From NCBI GenBank assembly GCA_030760725.1, contig JASWHV010000012.1, forward strand, positions 34,503,652 to 34,567,651: a stretch of DNA of 64,000 nucleotides. Direction: 5' to 3'. The stretch comes from Neostapfia colusana (lineage: Eukaryota; Streptophyta; Magnoliopsida; Poales; Poaceae). Positions 10,598-21,441 of the stretch are shown here, piece after piece; positions within the stretch are counted from its first letter, which is position 1; the number at the start of each line of letters is the position of its first letter. Both the position numbers and the translations under genes were made by a program. A model generated the notes under the pieces. It had not been told where the DNA came from. It saw nothing but the letters and a program-made list of their open reading frames with translations, and did not search any database.

Positions 10598-12076
10598 ATG
10601 ACTAGCGGGGACTACGTCTCGACACTCTGGCAAGCTGGAAGCCAGCAGCCGACTCCGGCAGCGCCGACTCCGGCAACGCAGGCTCCAGCGAGCGTGAGAT
10701 CCTCTGCAGCGCTGAGCGTCGCCCACGGGGGCGCGCTAGCTGCAGCAAGGACGCTACTGCACAATCCACCTGCTGGGGACGCACCTCAGTCAGCGACCCA
10801 TCAGTGGATTCGTGAGGTAGACCGTCTCGTCGTCGCCGCTGCAAACCCTTGACCTCGGCGGGGACGACATTCCGGCCGACCGGCTGTGTCACTGACGCGC
10901 ACGCCAACGGTTGACGGGCAGAGGGCGGATTCCCGCTCCACTAGGCTCCCATCGACGGACCTGAGGACGGAGATGGAACGATGCCACTTGGGCCAAGATG
11001 CCCGAGTGTTCCTCGAGCGACAACGAGAAAGGCGTCGCAACCAGGAGGCCGCCGACAGCATGTCGACTGCCTCAACCCTGCCTGAGGCGCAGACGTTCGC
11101 TATGCGATCTCTGCCCCAGGCATACGCCGCGCAGCATGTTCCCCAGCCATATGCCCTGCAAGCGGTGCCCCCGGTCTATGGCGCAGCCTTTCCCATACCG
11201 GGGTACACAGTGCCAGCAGCGAACCAAGCGTTCGCGGCACCAACACCTGCAGCAACAGGAGCAGGATGTGCAGCCCTGGCGCCACACCTTCGCTTCATGA
11301 GGTGGCCGCGCAAGTTCCGGCCGCACCTGCCCAAGAAGTACGACGGCAGCGTCAACCCAGCGGAGTTCCTCCAGATCTACTCCACCGCCATCCTTGCTGC
11401 AGGAGGGGACGAGGCCGTCATGGCCAACTACTTCCCCGTCGCCTTGACCGGCCCGGCCCGGTCATGGCTCATGAACCTCCCCCAGGGTTCCATAACCTCC
11501 TGGGGAGAGCTCTGCCGGCAGTTTACTGCCAACTTCGGCAGCTCTTACACCCGGCCCAGCACAGAGCTCGACCTCCACGCCATCGAGCAACAACCTGGAG
11601 AGACGCTGCGCTCCTTCATCCAGCGGTTCTCCCAGGTACGCAACACCATCCCGCATATCCAAAGTGCTTCTGTGGTGGTGGCGTTCCGGCAGGGTGTCCG
11701 GGACGAGAAGATGCTTGAGAAGCTCGCGACCAGAGAGGTTCGCGACGTCTCAGAGCTCTTCAGCCTGGCGGACAAGTGCACCAGGGCAGCTGAAGGGCGG
11801 AACTGGCACTCTCTGCCAGCCTCCGAGTCAGGAGGACAGCCCGGATCTGGCGCTGCTTCCTATTGAGGCGGCAAGAAGATCAAGAACCGGGGCGGTGGCA
11901 AGATGAAACCACTGGCTGCGGCTCCCGTTGCTGCAGCAGCAGCACCCAGTGGGGCTTGGGGGCCACGCCCCGACAAGAGGCAGCGACAGTCACCAGCTCC
12001 AGAGGGAGATCAAGGTGAACTGTGCCCCGTGCACGGCACTAGCTACCATACTGCAGCTGAGTGCCGGGACATCTAG
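10598..12076 (+). pseudogene. gag: Tat-type gag, copy 1
   Basis: Capsid-type Gag, which would package the element's RNA into virus-like particles. The frame starts ATG ACT AGC at 10598. It is stopped by TGA at 10850-10852, reopens through the retrotransposon gag domain (about 11290-11800) and is stopped again by TGA at 11864-11866. It ends at a TAG at 12074-12076 shared with copy 2. Motifs are FRPHLPKKYDGSVNPAEFL, ARSWLMNLP, SWGELCRQFTANFG and ETLRSFIQRFSQ. A CHHC zinc knuckle (C-x2-H-x4-H-x4-C, CPVHGTSYHTAAEC) lies near 12020-12062, the form usual for Tat elements. Copy 2 has CGA at the first stop and GGA at the second, so both stops are private to this copy. Confidence 0.85.
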
Positions 12077-12639
12077 AGGCTCGCAGAGCGCTTCCGCAAA
12101 GGGAGGCAGCTGCGAGCTGATGCCCCGCCCTTCCGTCAAAGGGAGGGCAAGCAGAAGGTTGACGCCCTAGAAAACGTCGGCCACCAGGTGGGGTTTCAGG
12201 AGCCTCAGCGCACCGTAAATACGGTGCACATGGTGAGGACTCCAGCTCCAGCGATGACGAGCCAGGGCAGTAGCCGACTACGGCTGCCCTGAAAAGATCA
12301 GTGGAGACTGCACTGTTGCGATATCAGCCTTGGAGAAGCTCCAGGCAGTTGCAGCAGCCCAAGCACCAGCCCCGGCGGTGCAGAACCGGCCAGCTCCACC
12401 CGAGTCCACGTTTCTGTCCCTCGGCCTCACCTCCCGGGGGCCGCCCAGGATCTGTCAACCTCTTGACGGCCTTAGCCAAAAGGGGAAAGACATCTTGGGT
12501 CTCCCATTCTCCTACCTCTTGACGGCCTTAGCCAGAAGGGGAAGGTGCCCCGAGGCCCCCGGGAGAAGCCGCGCTGGACCTGCTCCAGCGTGAAGATATC
12601 TACCTCGTCGGCGAGGCACAAGAGCAGGTAACACCCCAC
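12077..12639 (+). other. Tat-type internal spacer between gag and integrase relic, copy 1
   Basis: GC-rich, no recognisable domain. The first ~200 bp continue the gag frame beyond the TAG (RLAERFRKGRQLR...) and may be the former Gag C-terminus. In an autonomous element, protease, RT and RNase H would follow here; none of their motifs is present, so a deletion of most of pol is inferred. An imperfect direct repeat around 'CTCTTGACGGCCTTAGCCA' occurs at about 12459 and 12518. Confidence 0.55.
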
Positions 12640-12900
12640 AACGCACGGCCCGGCTGGTGCTCTAGCACTACCGCCAAAGGACCAAGCGCGTCAGGGACCT
12701 GCGAGAAGGCAACCTGGTGCCGCGGCACACACTTTCCCGCGAAGGACCTATAAACTCTTCCCCAGCCGGGAAGGTCCCTTCCGACTCACGAAATTTGCCG
12801 TCCCAGGTACACACGCCTTTCAACCAAGGATGGAATCCGATCCTGAACCCTTGGAGCATGGAACATCACAGTAAGTTCTACCTCCCGAGCATTAGTAGAA
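12640..12900 (+). pseudogene. Relic of Tat-type integrase C-terminus, copy 1
   Basis: In three shifted frames this stretch keeps the signature order of a Gypsy integrase tail: HYRQRTKRVRDLREGNLVPR (about 12662-12721), then YKLFP-REGPF-...-PGTHAF (about 12750-12820), then LNPWSMEHHSKFYL (about 12842-12885). These correspond to the 'YY.RRV..R....GDLVLR', 'KL.P.WEGPF.....PG.Y.L' and 'L.N.W..E.L..FY' blocks of Tat-like Pol proteins. It is only about 85 residues long and has no catalytic D,D,E residues. This indicates that the element lost pol by internal deletion, leaving its 3' edge beside gag. Confidence 0.6.
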
Positions 12901-13780
12901 CAGGCCTTTACCTTTCTGTAATAAATCCCATAGAGTCCAGGAACAGCGCTCGGAGCAGCTAAGCCCCAGGGGACGGTCCAGGACTACGTCCAGCTTGGCC
13001 TGGTTCCGACCCCAAGCGCGTAGAGTCTTGCTTCCCTTCTTAATGGGACGGGTCGTTGCCTCCATGTACAGCCTGCCTTCCTCCTATGGGCATTTACACA
13101 GAAACATGTTCTACCTCGCTCTCACTTATGTGCTCATTTAAATTACACAATAATTTTCATGACCGCACTTTCTATGTATGCTCACCATACATTTAGCTCC
13201 CTTTCCCGCTCTCATCCATAGTCAGCATTTGCTATCCTACCGAAGGCGGTTGCGCTTGAGGCACCTGCCGAAGGCCAGGGGGCCTCTCGAACCTCCCCCA
13301 GTCAGGTGTTGCGGTGCCAGTTGGTCACCTCTAGGAAAGGCCTGAGCCGTGCATGGGGGGGCCAGGGTGCGTATCCCGCTTAGCCGGCTCTGTACCCGAA
13401 GCGTGCGCATCCTGCCCTCCGGAGGTCCAGGGGAGTACAGCCGCTTTGCCTGGTTCTGTACCCAAAGCCTGTGCACTCTGCTTCCCCGGCGTACGGTCCG
13501 GTACTAGGGGCCGAACGGCCGTACCCTCGCCTCAGAGGGAGATGGAGCCCCAGTGCCTCGCGCACAGAATTGCCCAAGCCCCGTATACCGGACTAGGACC
13601 ATAAGCCGAATAAGACTAGGAGACGGGGAGGGGTGAACCCCCCGAGGAGAATTACGCTTCCTCTACCTGTGTGCAGGACCTCCAGGTTCTGGCTACGAGG
13701 ACCGCGTGAAGGGGGAACAAGGAGCTATCGACTACTCCAGCGCAAGACCGGAGGATCCGGGTTTCGCCCTTTCTGCAAGG
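12901..13780 (+). other. Tat-type internal spacer, copy 1
   Basis: Non-coding in appearance. Base composition shifts from GC-rich to a short AT-rich part (about 13080-13200) and back. It is repeated almost exactly at about 20106-20990 in the second internal region. I recognise no gene, and ORFs on both strands are short. Confidence 0.5.
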
Positions 13781-13789
13781 ACGAGTCCC

Positions 13790-14000
13790 GAAGGCCCCAC
13801 ATGTCCAGCGGGGCCGGAGCTCCCCTCTCCTCAGGAGGGGCTCCGGTCCCGCCACGTGGCCGGCAGAAGCCAGACCTCCCCCTCCGCGGGGAGAGCTCCG
13901 AAGTCTCCACGTGTCCCGCTGGGCCGGACCCCCCTCTCCTCAGAGGGGAGCTCTGGGCCCGCCATGTGGTCAGCAGATCCGGACCTCCCCATTCTCATGG
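13790..14000. repeat. Internal copy of the LTR palindrome/CACGTG array, copy 1
   Basis: Four unit-like blocks closely related to the 56-bp LTR units, with CTCCTCAG cores, GGACCTCCCC starts and CACGTG boxes (one changed to CATGTG). They lie just beyond the stop end of the antisense ORF, so the LTR enhancer-like array has a second home inside the element. Confidence 0.7.
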
Positions 14001-14234
14001 GGTGAGTTCCGGAGACCCCCGGGGCCCTTAATACAATAAGGACCCAGGGAAGGTGTCTGTGCAGAGCTTCGAGATTGGTGAAGGCCTCTGAGTACCTTGC
14101 GGAGCTAAGGGCTCGGCTAGGCAAAACCAAGAAGAAGACAAGAGCGCGATAGACACAAAAAGTCACAAGAGTCTATTTATTCATAGCTCCATGAGCTGGA
14201 CTACATACTCAAAAAAAGGGGGGAGATACAAGTC

Positions 14235-16130
14235 CTAGGTTGCCCCTGGCTCGCGCCGGAACCTAGAGGCTACAAGGGCGGCCACATCCCCAACTTCAGC
14301 CCTGGCGGTTTCCTCCCGCTCCACGGCAGGGCCCTGTCTCACTAGCTCTAGTGAGAAGGAAGGGTCCCGGCTCCTGAAGCATGCCAACATGTGCGTGGCA
14401 ACCTCCACGGCCAGGCCCGTCCCTCTGCCTAGAGCTCGCCGACGACCACCGCATCTATCCTGCTCAGCTTGGCATCGATTGACTCGAGCGCGGGGATCAC
14501 CTCGGCCACCATCAGTGCAGGGGCCACCGTCTTCACCAGGCTGAAGCCAAGGGGGACCAGGGCGGACTCTGCCTGGTCGATGAAGCTCGAGACCGCACGG
14601 GCCTTGGAAACCGTGACGCCAAGAGCTCCTCTACCTCGTGGTGGGCTGCCAGCAAGGCGTCGTGGCTCCCCTTGGAGAATTCCTTCTCCCTGGCCGCCAG
14701 AGAGCTTTCCCAAAGGCGGAGGTTCCGGGCGAGGCGCTCCAACTCCGAATCCCAGAATTCGGCAGCCAGCTCCCGATCCAGGATTGCCTGGCGCTCCCAG
14801 GAGACATGCTCCTCCCTCGTGGCAAGGTCTGCCTTCCGGGCATCTAGCTCCGTAGCCCGGGCTCGCAGGTCGCCCTCGCCCGCCGCCGGCCGCGCGGCAA
14901 CTCTCTCTGCCTCGGCCGCAACTGAGCGCTCCTGATCCGCAATGGCGCGCTCACGGCGCGCCAGCCTCTACCGCACCTCCTCTAGGGCAGAGAAGTTCTC
15001 CTCGGCCCGGGCATGCGCCTCAAGGGCCTCCCTGTGGAGCCGCCGCGTCTCGGAGCCCAGACGGTCGACGGCCCGCTTCTGTTGGTCGAGGAAAGCCTCC
15101 ATGATATCAAGCGACTCCCACCTGGAGTCGAGCTCCCCTTGACCTTCACGGTCCGCTCCCGCAAAAGGTTCCCCCAGATGAGGAGGCGATCCCTCTCAAC
15201 CACCTGCTCCTCTCGCTCGCTACCGAGCGCGGCCAAGACCTGCCGGACGCTCGTTTGGGCGAGCACGAGAGCGTCTGCCATGGGCAGTGGGGCAGCAGAG
15301 GCCGGAGCGGCGCCCCCGACCTCCTCCATCACGTCGTCTTCACGATAAGACGACGCACCGGCAGCCGGGATGAGACGCCGGTCAGGAGAAGCCGGCGCAG
15401 GGACTTCGACATCCGGACCCGCCGAACCCTCACCGACAGCGGGCTCCTGAGCTGGTGGAGAAGGACGAGTGGAGGGAGTCGACGCTGCCATAGAAGCCGG
15501 GCCGCCTGATACAGGAGGAACCTGCGCTGGCTTGGGGGCCGCGGCAACCGTCTCGGCATGGGGAGTCGACGCTGCCATAGAATCCGAGCAGACTGGTACA
15601 GGAGTAACTTGCGCTAGCTTGGGGGCCGCGGCAACCGTCCCAGCTTCTGAGCACTGTGGCGCAGAATCCCCATCAGTTGGGGATGGCCGAGAAACACGAG
15701 CACTCCAACGGGCTCTGAACCCCGGCTTCCGAGCCGGGGTAGGACCACTAGAGCCCGCCGTCCCCGCCGACGGCTGCCCCGCATTCGCCCGGACTGACGG
15801 AGCAGGGGATGCTTCTGAAGCCCCCCTCGACGCGTCAGCAGTTTCCTTGGAGACTCCACCGTCTGAAGCCCTCCTCGACGCCTCAGCAGTTTCCTTGGAG
15901 ACTCCACCGCCTGAGGAGGGAGGACGCGACGCCCGGGAACCTTCAGCCCGTCGTCGCTCAAGAGGAGTCCCGTCGGGATGATGAGCCCGAGACCTCTTGG
16001 GGTCACCACCGGACGGGGCGCCATCTCCAGAAGCAGGGCGTGCAGGCGCCCTGGATCCCTGACTCGGTGCAGACGCCGCCGCCGGAGGAGATCGAGCGCG
16101 CTTCTTCTCCGGAGGCGGGATGGAAGCCAT
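14235..16130 (-). pseudogene. Antisense additional ORF (aORF) of the Tat-type element, copy 1
   Basis: Long minus-strand ORF opposite to gag. The first ATG (16130) gives MASIPPPEKKRAR, a basic nuclear-signal-like start. A Pro/Ala/Ser-rich disordered half follows, with internal duplications (GGVSKETA.ASR twice; TVAAAPK.AQV.PV twice). Then comes a predicted coiled-coil half rich in Glu, Arg, Ala and Leu (EREEQVVERDRLLIWG, LWESSLAAREKEF, HHEVEELL), ending REPGAT-stop. This copy has a 1-bp deletion near 15140 and a TAG after SALEEVR that copy 2 shares. Its coiled-coil tail resembles that of proteins annotated as 'putative gypsy-type transposase' in grass genomes, but the usual N-terminal domain is not visible. 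Function unknown. Confidence 0.6.
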
Positions 16131-16604
16131 GGCAGAAGGCAAAGGCGCAAGAACTCAAGGAAGGTGCAAGCGCTGGGAAGTGTGAAGGAAGCCGCAATGC
16201 GGGTAAGATCCCCTTTTAAAACTTCCCAGGTGCGATTCAAAGCAATTCAAAACTCTTCGAATACGGCGCTTGTGCAACCGCTTCGGCTCCAAGACTAAGT
16301 GTCAATGACAAGTGGACCCAAGTCGTCCAGCTGAAGCGGTGGGCCAAGAAGTCAGTCTCCCAAGGAGACGAGCCGGCAAGGCGCTTCGGCGGTTCCCAAA
16401 AAAGCACCGCAACGTGCAGAAGTGGCAGCCTTTGGAACCGCCGCAGTAAAAGCAACCATCAAGTGGGCTCACGCTCCCACGATCCCGCGACTGTTCGTGC
16501 ACCGGCAACGGTCAATTCGGGACTTAGAGAAGGTGCGCAAAACGGAAGAGACGGAGGCCCCACCTCGGGCTCGCTATCTCCCCCGAGATGGGCCCGTGGG
16601 CCAC
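16131..16604. other. Region between aORF start and LTR 2
   Basis: 474 bp that would hold the antisense-ORF promoter (minus strand) and the polypurine region of the element (plus strand). TTTTAAAA at about 16214-16221 lies roughly 85 bp upstream of the aORF ATG and is the only TATA-like sequence noticed. The stretch before LTR 2 is GC-rich (gggcccgtgggccac); a classic long purine tract is absent, the nearest being aacggaagagacggagg about 45 bp upstream. Confidence 0.4.
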
Positions 16605-17688
16605 TATCGGTACCCTCGATATGGGGTACCCCCGCGCACAGGGGAAAATGCCTAAGGACCTCGCCCTTGTCCGCAGGGACAGCTCCGAAGGCACCACGTG
16701 TCTAGCAGGACCGGACCTCCCTCTCCTCAGAGGAGAGCTCCGGGCCTGCCACGTGGCCAACTGAGCCGGACCTCCCCCCTCCGTGGGGGGAGCTCCGAAG
16801 GCTCCACGTGTCCTGCGGGACCGGACCTCCCTCTCCTCAGAGGAGAGCTCCGGGCCCGCCACGTGGCCAGCAGCAGCCGGACCTCCCCCCTCCGCGGGGA
16901 GAGCTCCGAAGGCTCCACGTGTCCCGCTGGGCCGGACCTCCCTCTCCTCAGAGGAGAGCTCCGGGCCCGCCATGTGGCCAGCAGAGCAACGCTGCCTGCC
17001 CCCGCGCGGTAGGCAGCAAGTGTAAAGACGTGCCATACCTTGCCCGTACAAGGTATTCAAGGCCTGCGCCTTCCCAAGACGCGGAGACACGGAGCACGCC
17101 TCTGTCAGGTGCCGTTGCACCCAATCACATCGCAGACTGGCGCGCCGTGTCAGAGCCGTCCCGTCAATAAACACAGCGACAAGACATCCCCTGCCGCCCC
17201 TGCCATCATCAACCACTACGACTAGCCTGCGGCATGGGCAGGGCGGCAGAACGAAGACTCGGAAGCCTTCGCCAGAGACAACTACCGGCATAACTGCAGA
17301 TACGGTAGACGGTAGGCAATCTCCCCGGGACCACCTGTTGGGTCCCGGGTCCACCTTGTAAGCCGCTCGAGCCTTGGACTATAAAAGGCTCGGGTAGGCG
17401 ACGTTAGCAAGGGTTCGAACTCTGTTGACTCGCACTCTAGACATCACTCACCCTCAAGCTCTGGACTCCGGTTCTGAGTAGCAAGCAATACAGCGAGCAA
17501 CTCTGCTCACCGTGGACGTAGGGTTTTACGCTCCGGCTGCCTGAACCACGTAAAATTCCCCGTGTCAAGCTTCTCCCTCAATCGTCCCTACGCTGAAGCT
17601 CTCCGCGAGTGACTAGACCCTCCGAAAAAGAACCTCCGTGGGGTGCCCAGTGCAGGCCTGGGGGAAGTGTCAGCTACACACTTCGACA
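16605..17688 (+). repeat. Tat-type element LTR 2 (middle)
   Basis: 1084 bp, beginning TATCGGTACCC (TG changed to TA) and ending CTTCGACA, followed by the GGCGCGCC primer region. It has five full 56-bp units (about 16680-16985). The TA start and the five-unit array match LTR 3 but not LTR 1, as expected if the middle LTR is a product of unequal exchange carrying a former 3' LTR. Confidence 0.9.
17380..17387 (+). promoter_or_regulatory. TATA box of Tat-type LTR 2
   Basis: TATAAAAG in the same context as in LTR 1. Confidence 0.6.
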
Positions 17689-17798
17689 TTTGGCGCGCCA
17701 GGAAGGGGGCTTTTCCCTTGCGCGACGAGCTTTTGCCGGCGAAGATGACCAAGCTTCCTTCAGCGGCAAGCTCTCCTCCCCCGTGTTCATGACGGACC

Positions 17799-19279
17799 GT
17801 GACTAGCGGGGACTACGTCTCGACACATTCTGGCAAGCTGGAAGCCAGCAGCCGACTCCGGCAGCGCCGACTCCGGCAACGCAGGCTCCAGCGAGCGTGA
17901 GATCCTCTGCAGCGCTGAGCGTCGCCCACGGGGGCGCGCTAGCTGCAGCAAGGGCGCTACTGCACAATCCACCTGCTGGGGACGCGCCTCAGTCAGCGAC
18001 CCATCAGTGGATTTGCGAGGTAGACCGTCTCGTTGTCGCCGCTGCAAACCCTCGACCTCGGCGGGGACGACGTTCCGGCCGACCGGCTGTGTCGCTGACG
18101 CGCACGCCAACGGTTGACGGGTAGAGGGCGGATTCCCGCTCCACCAGGCTCCCATCGACGGACCTGAGGACGGAGATGGAACGATGCCACTTGGGCCAAG
18201 ATGCCCGAGTGTTCCTCGAGCGACGATGAGAAAGGCGTCGCAACCAGGAGGCCGCCGACAGCATGTCGACTGCCTCAACCCTGCCTGAGGCGCAGACGTT
18301 CGCTATGCGATCTCTGCCCCAGGCATACGCCGCGCAGCATGTGCCCCAGCCATATGCCCTGCAAGCGGTGCCCCCGGTCTATGGCACAGCCTTTCCCATA
18401 CCGGGGTACACAGTGCCAGCAGCGAACCAAGCGTTCGCGGCACCAACACCTGCAGCAACAGGAGCAGGATGTGCAGCCCTGGCGCCACACCTTCGCTTCA
18501 TGAGGTGGCCGCGCAAGTTCCGGCCGCACCTGCCCAAGAAGTACGACGGCAGCGTCAACCCAGCAGAGTTCCTCCAGATCTACTCCAGCGCCGTCCTTGC
18601 TGCAGGAGGGGACGAGGCCGTCATGGCCAACTACTTCCCCGTCGCCTTGACCGGCCCGGCCCGGTCATGGCTCATGAACCTCCCCCAGGGTTCCATAACC
18701 TCCTGGGGAGAGCTCTGCCGGCAGTTTACTGCCAACTTCGGCAGCTCTTACACCCGGCCTGGCACAGAGCTCGACCTCCACGCCATCAAGCAACAACCTG
18801 GAGAGACGCTGCGCTCCTTCATCCAGCGGTTCTCACAGGTACGCAACACCATCCCGCACATCCAAAGTGCTTCTGTGGTGGTGGCGTTCCGGCAGGGTGT
18901 CCGGGACGAGAAGATGCTTGAGAAGCTAGCGACCAGAGAGGTTCGCGACGTCTCAGAGCTCTTTAGCCTGGCGGACAAGTGCACCAGGGCAGCTGAAGGG
19001 CGGAACTGGCACTCTCTGCCAGCCTCCGAGTCAGGAGGACAGCCCGGATCTGGCGCTGCTTCCTATGGAGGCGGCAAGAAGATCAAGAACCGGGGCGGTG
19101 GCAAGATGAAACCACTGGCTGCGGCTCCCGTTGCTGCAGCAGCAGCACCCAGTGGGGCTTGGGGGCCACGCCCCGACAAGAGGCAGCGACAGTCACCAGC
19201 TCCAGAGGGAGATCAAGGTGAACTGTGCCCCGTGCACGGCACTAGCTACCATACTGCAGCTGAGTGCCGGGACATCTAG
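17799..19279 (+). pseudogene. gag: Tat-type gag, copy 2
   Basis: Second copy of the gag at 10598-12076, nearly identical in sequence. The start codon is GTG instead of ATG. A 2-bp insertion near 17826 shifts the N-terminal frame, and TAG at 18122-18124 and TGA at 18227-18229 stop it (CAG and CGA-type codons at the corresponding places in copy 1). From 18263 the frame is open for 338 codons through the whole gag domain and the CHHC knuckle to the shared TAG at 19277-19279. The mid-gag stop of copy 1 is absent here. The two copies are thus disabled by different mutations and share only the final TAG. Confidence 0.85.
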
Positions 19280-19844
19280 AGGCTCGCAGAGCGCTTCCGC
19301 AAAGGGAGGCAGCTGCGAGCTGATGCCCCGCCCTTCCGTCAAAGGGAGGGCAAGCAGAAGGTTGACGCCCTAGAAAACGTCGGCCACCAGGTGGGGTTTC
19401 AGGAGCCTCAGCGCGCCGTAAAGACGGTGCACAACAGTGAGGACTCCAGCTCCAGCGATGACGAGCCAGGGCAGTAGCCGACTACGGCTGCCCCGAAAAG
19501 ATCAGTGGAGACTGCACTGTTGCGATATCAGCCTTGGAGAAGCTCCAGGCAGTTGCAGCAGCCCAAGCACCAGCCCCGGCGGTGCAGAACCAGGCCAGCT
19601 CCACCCGAGTCTACGTTTCTGTGCCTCGGCCTCACCTCCCGGGGGCCGCCCAGGATCTGTCAACCTCTTGACGGCCTTAGCCAAAAGGGGAAAGACATCT
19701 TGGGTCTCCCATTCTCCTACCTCTTGACGGCCTTAGCCAGAAGGGGAAGGTGCCCCGAGGCCCCCGGGAGAAGCCGCGCTGGACCTGCTCCAGCGTGAAG
19801 ATATCTACCTCGTCGGCGAGGCACGAGAGCAGGTAACACCCCAC

Positions 19845-20105
19845 AACGCACGGCCCGGCTGGTGCTCTAGCACTACCGCCAAAGGACCAAGCGCGTCAGG
19901 GACCTGCGAGAAGGCAACCTGGTGCCGCGGCACACACTTTTCCGCGAAGGACCTATAAACTCTCCCCCAGCCGGGAAGGTCCCTTCCGACTCACGAAATT
20001 TGTCGTCCCAGGTACACACGCCTTTCAACCAAGGATGGAATCCGATCCTGAACCCTTGGAGCATGGAACATCACAGTAAGTTCTACCTCCTGAGCATTAG
20101 TAGAA
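19845..20105 (+). pseudogene. Relic of Tat-type integrase C-terminus, copy 2
   Basis: Direct repeat of the 12640-12900 relic with the same three frame-shifted blocks (HYRQRTKR..., YKL.P..EGPF, LNPWSMEHHSKFYL). Both copies carry the same shifts, so the damage predates the duplication. Confidence 0.6.
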
Positions 20106-21441
20106 CAGGCCTTTACCTTTCTGTAATAAATCCCATAGAGTCCAGGAACAGCGCTCGGAGCAGCTAAGCCCCAGGGGACGGTCCAGGAATACGTCCAGCT
20201 TGGCCTGGTTCCGACCCCAAGCGCGTAGAGTCTTGCTTCCCTTCTTAATGGGACGGGTCGTTGCCTCCATGTACAACCTGCCTTCCTCCTATGGGCATTT
20301 ACACAGAAACATGTTCTACCTCGCTCTCACTTATGTGCTCATTTAAATTACGCAATAATTTTCATGACCGCACTTTCTATGTATGCTCACCATACATTTA
20401 GCTCCCTTTCCCGCTCTCATCCATAGTCAGCATTTGCTATCCTACCGAAGGCGGTTGCGCTTGAGGCACCTGCCGAAGGCCAGGGGGCCTCTCGAGCCTC
20501 CCCCAGTCAGGTGTTGCGGTGCTAGTTGGTCACCTCTAGGAAAGGCCTGAGCCGTGCATGGGGGGGCCAGGGTGCGTATCCCGCTTAGCCGGCTCTGTAC
20601 CCGAAACGTGCGCATCCTGCCCTCCGGAGGTCCAGGGGAGTACAGCCGCTTTGCCTGGTTCTGTACCCAAAGCCTGTGCACTCTACTTCCCCGGCGTACG
20701 GTCCGGTACTAGGGGCCGAACGGTCGTACCCTCGCCTCAGAGGGAGCTGGAGCCCCAGTGCCTCGCGCACAGAATTGCCCAAGCCCTGTATACCGGACTA
20801 GGACCATAAGCCGAATAAGACTAGGAGACGGGGAGGGGTGAACCCCCCGAGGAGAATTACGCTTCCTCTACCTGTGTGCAGGACCTCCAGGTTCTGGCTA
20901 CGGGGACCGCGTGAAGGGGGAACAAGGAGCTATCGACTACTCCAGCGCAAGACCGGAGGATCCGGGTTTCGCCCTTTCTGCAAGGATGAGTCCCGAAGGC
21001 CCCACATGTCCAGCGGGGCCGGAGCTCCCCTCTCCTCAGAAGGGGCTCCGGGCCCGCCACATGGCCGGCAGAAGCCAGACCTCCCCCTCCGTGGGGAGAG
21101 CTCCGAAGGCTCCACGTGTCCCGCTGGGCCGGACCCCCCCTCTCCTCAGAGGGGAGCTCTGGGCCCGCCACGTGGTCAGCAGATCCGGACCTCCCCATTC
21201 TCATGGGGCGAGTTCTGGAGACCCCTGGGGCCCTTAATACAATAAGGACCCAGGGAATTTGTCTGTGCAGAGCTTCGAGATTGGTGAAGGCCTCTGAGTA
21301 CCTTGCGGAGCTAAGGGCTCGGCCAGGCAAAACCAAGAAGAAGACAAGAGCGCGACAGACACAAAAAGTCACAAGAGTCTATTTATTCATAGCTCCATGA
21401 GCTGGACTACAGACTCAGAAAAAAAGGGGGAGATACAAGTC
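20106..21441. other. Tat-type internal spacer with second internal palindrome array
   Basis: Copy of 12901-14234. The unit array with CTCCTCAG cores and CACGTG boxes lies at about 20995-21210. No gene recognised. Confidence 0.55.

Noticed and set aside
10801..11781. Minus-strand ORFs opposite the Tat gag
   Set aside because: They are shadows of the GC-rich sense gag, with no consistent length or domain, unlike the aORF further downstream.
16524..17354. 276-codon minus-strand ORF across Tat-type LTR 2 (similar ones in LTR 1 and LTR 3)
   Set aside because: Its sequence is a translation of the GC-rich 56-bp repeat units; the frame changes between LTR copies and no domain is visible.
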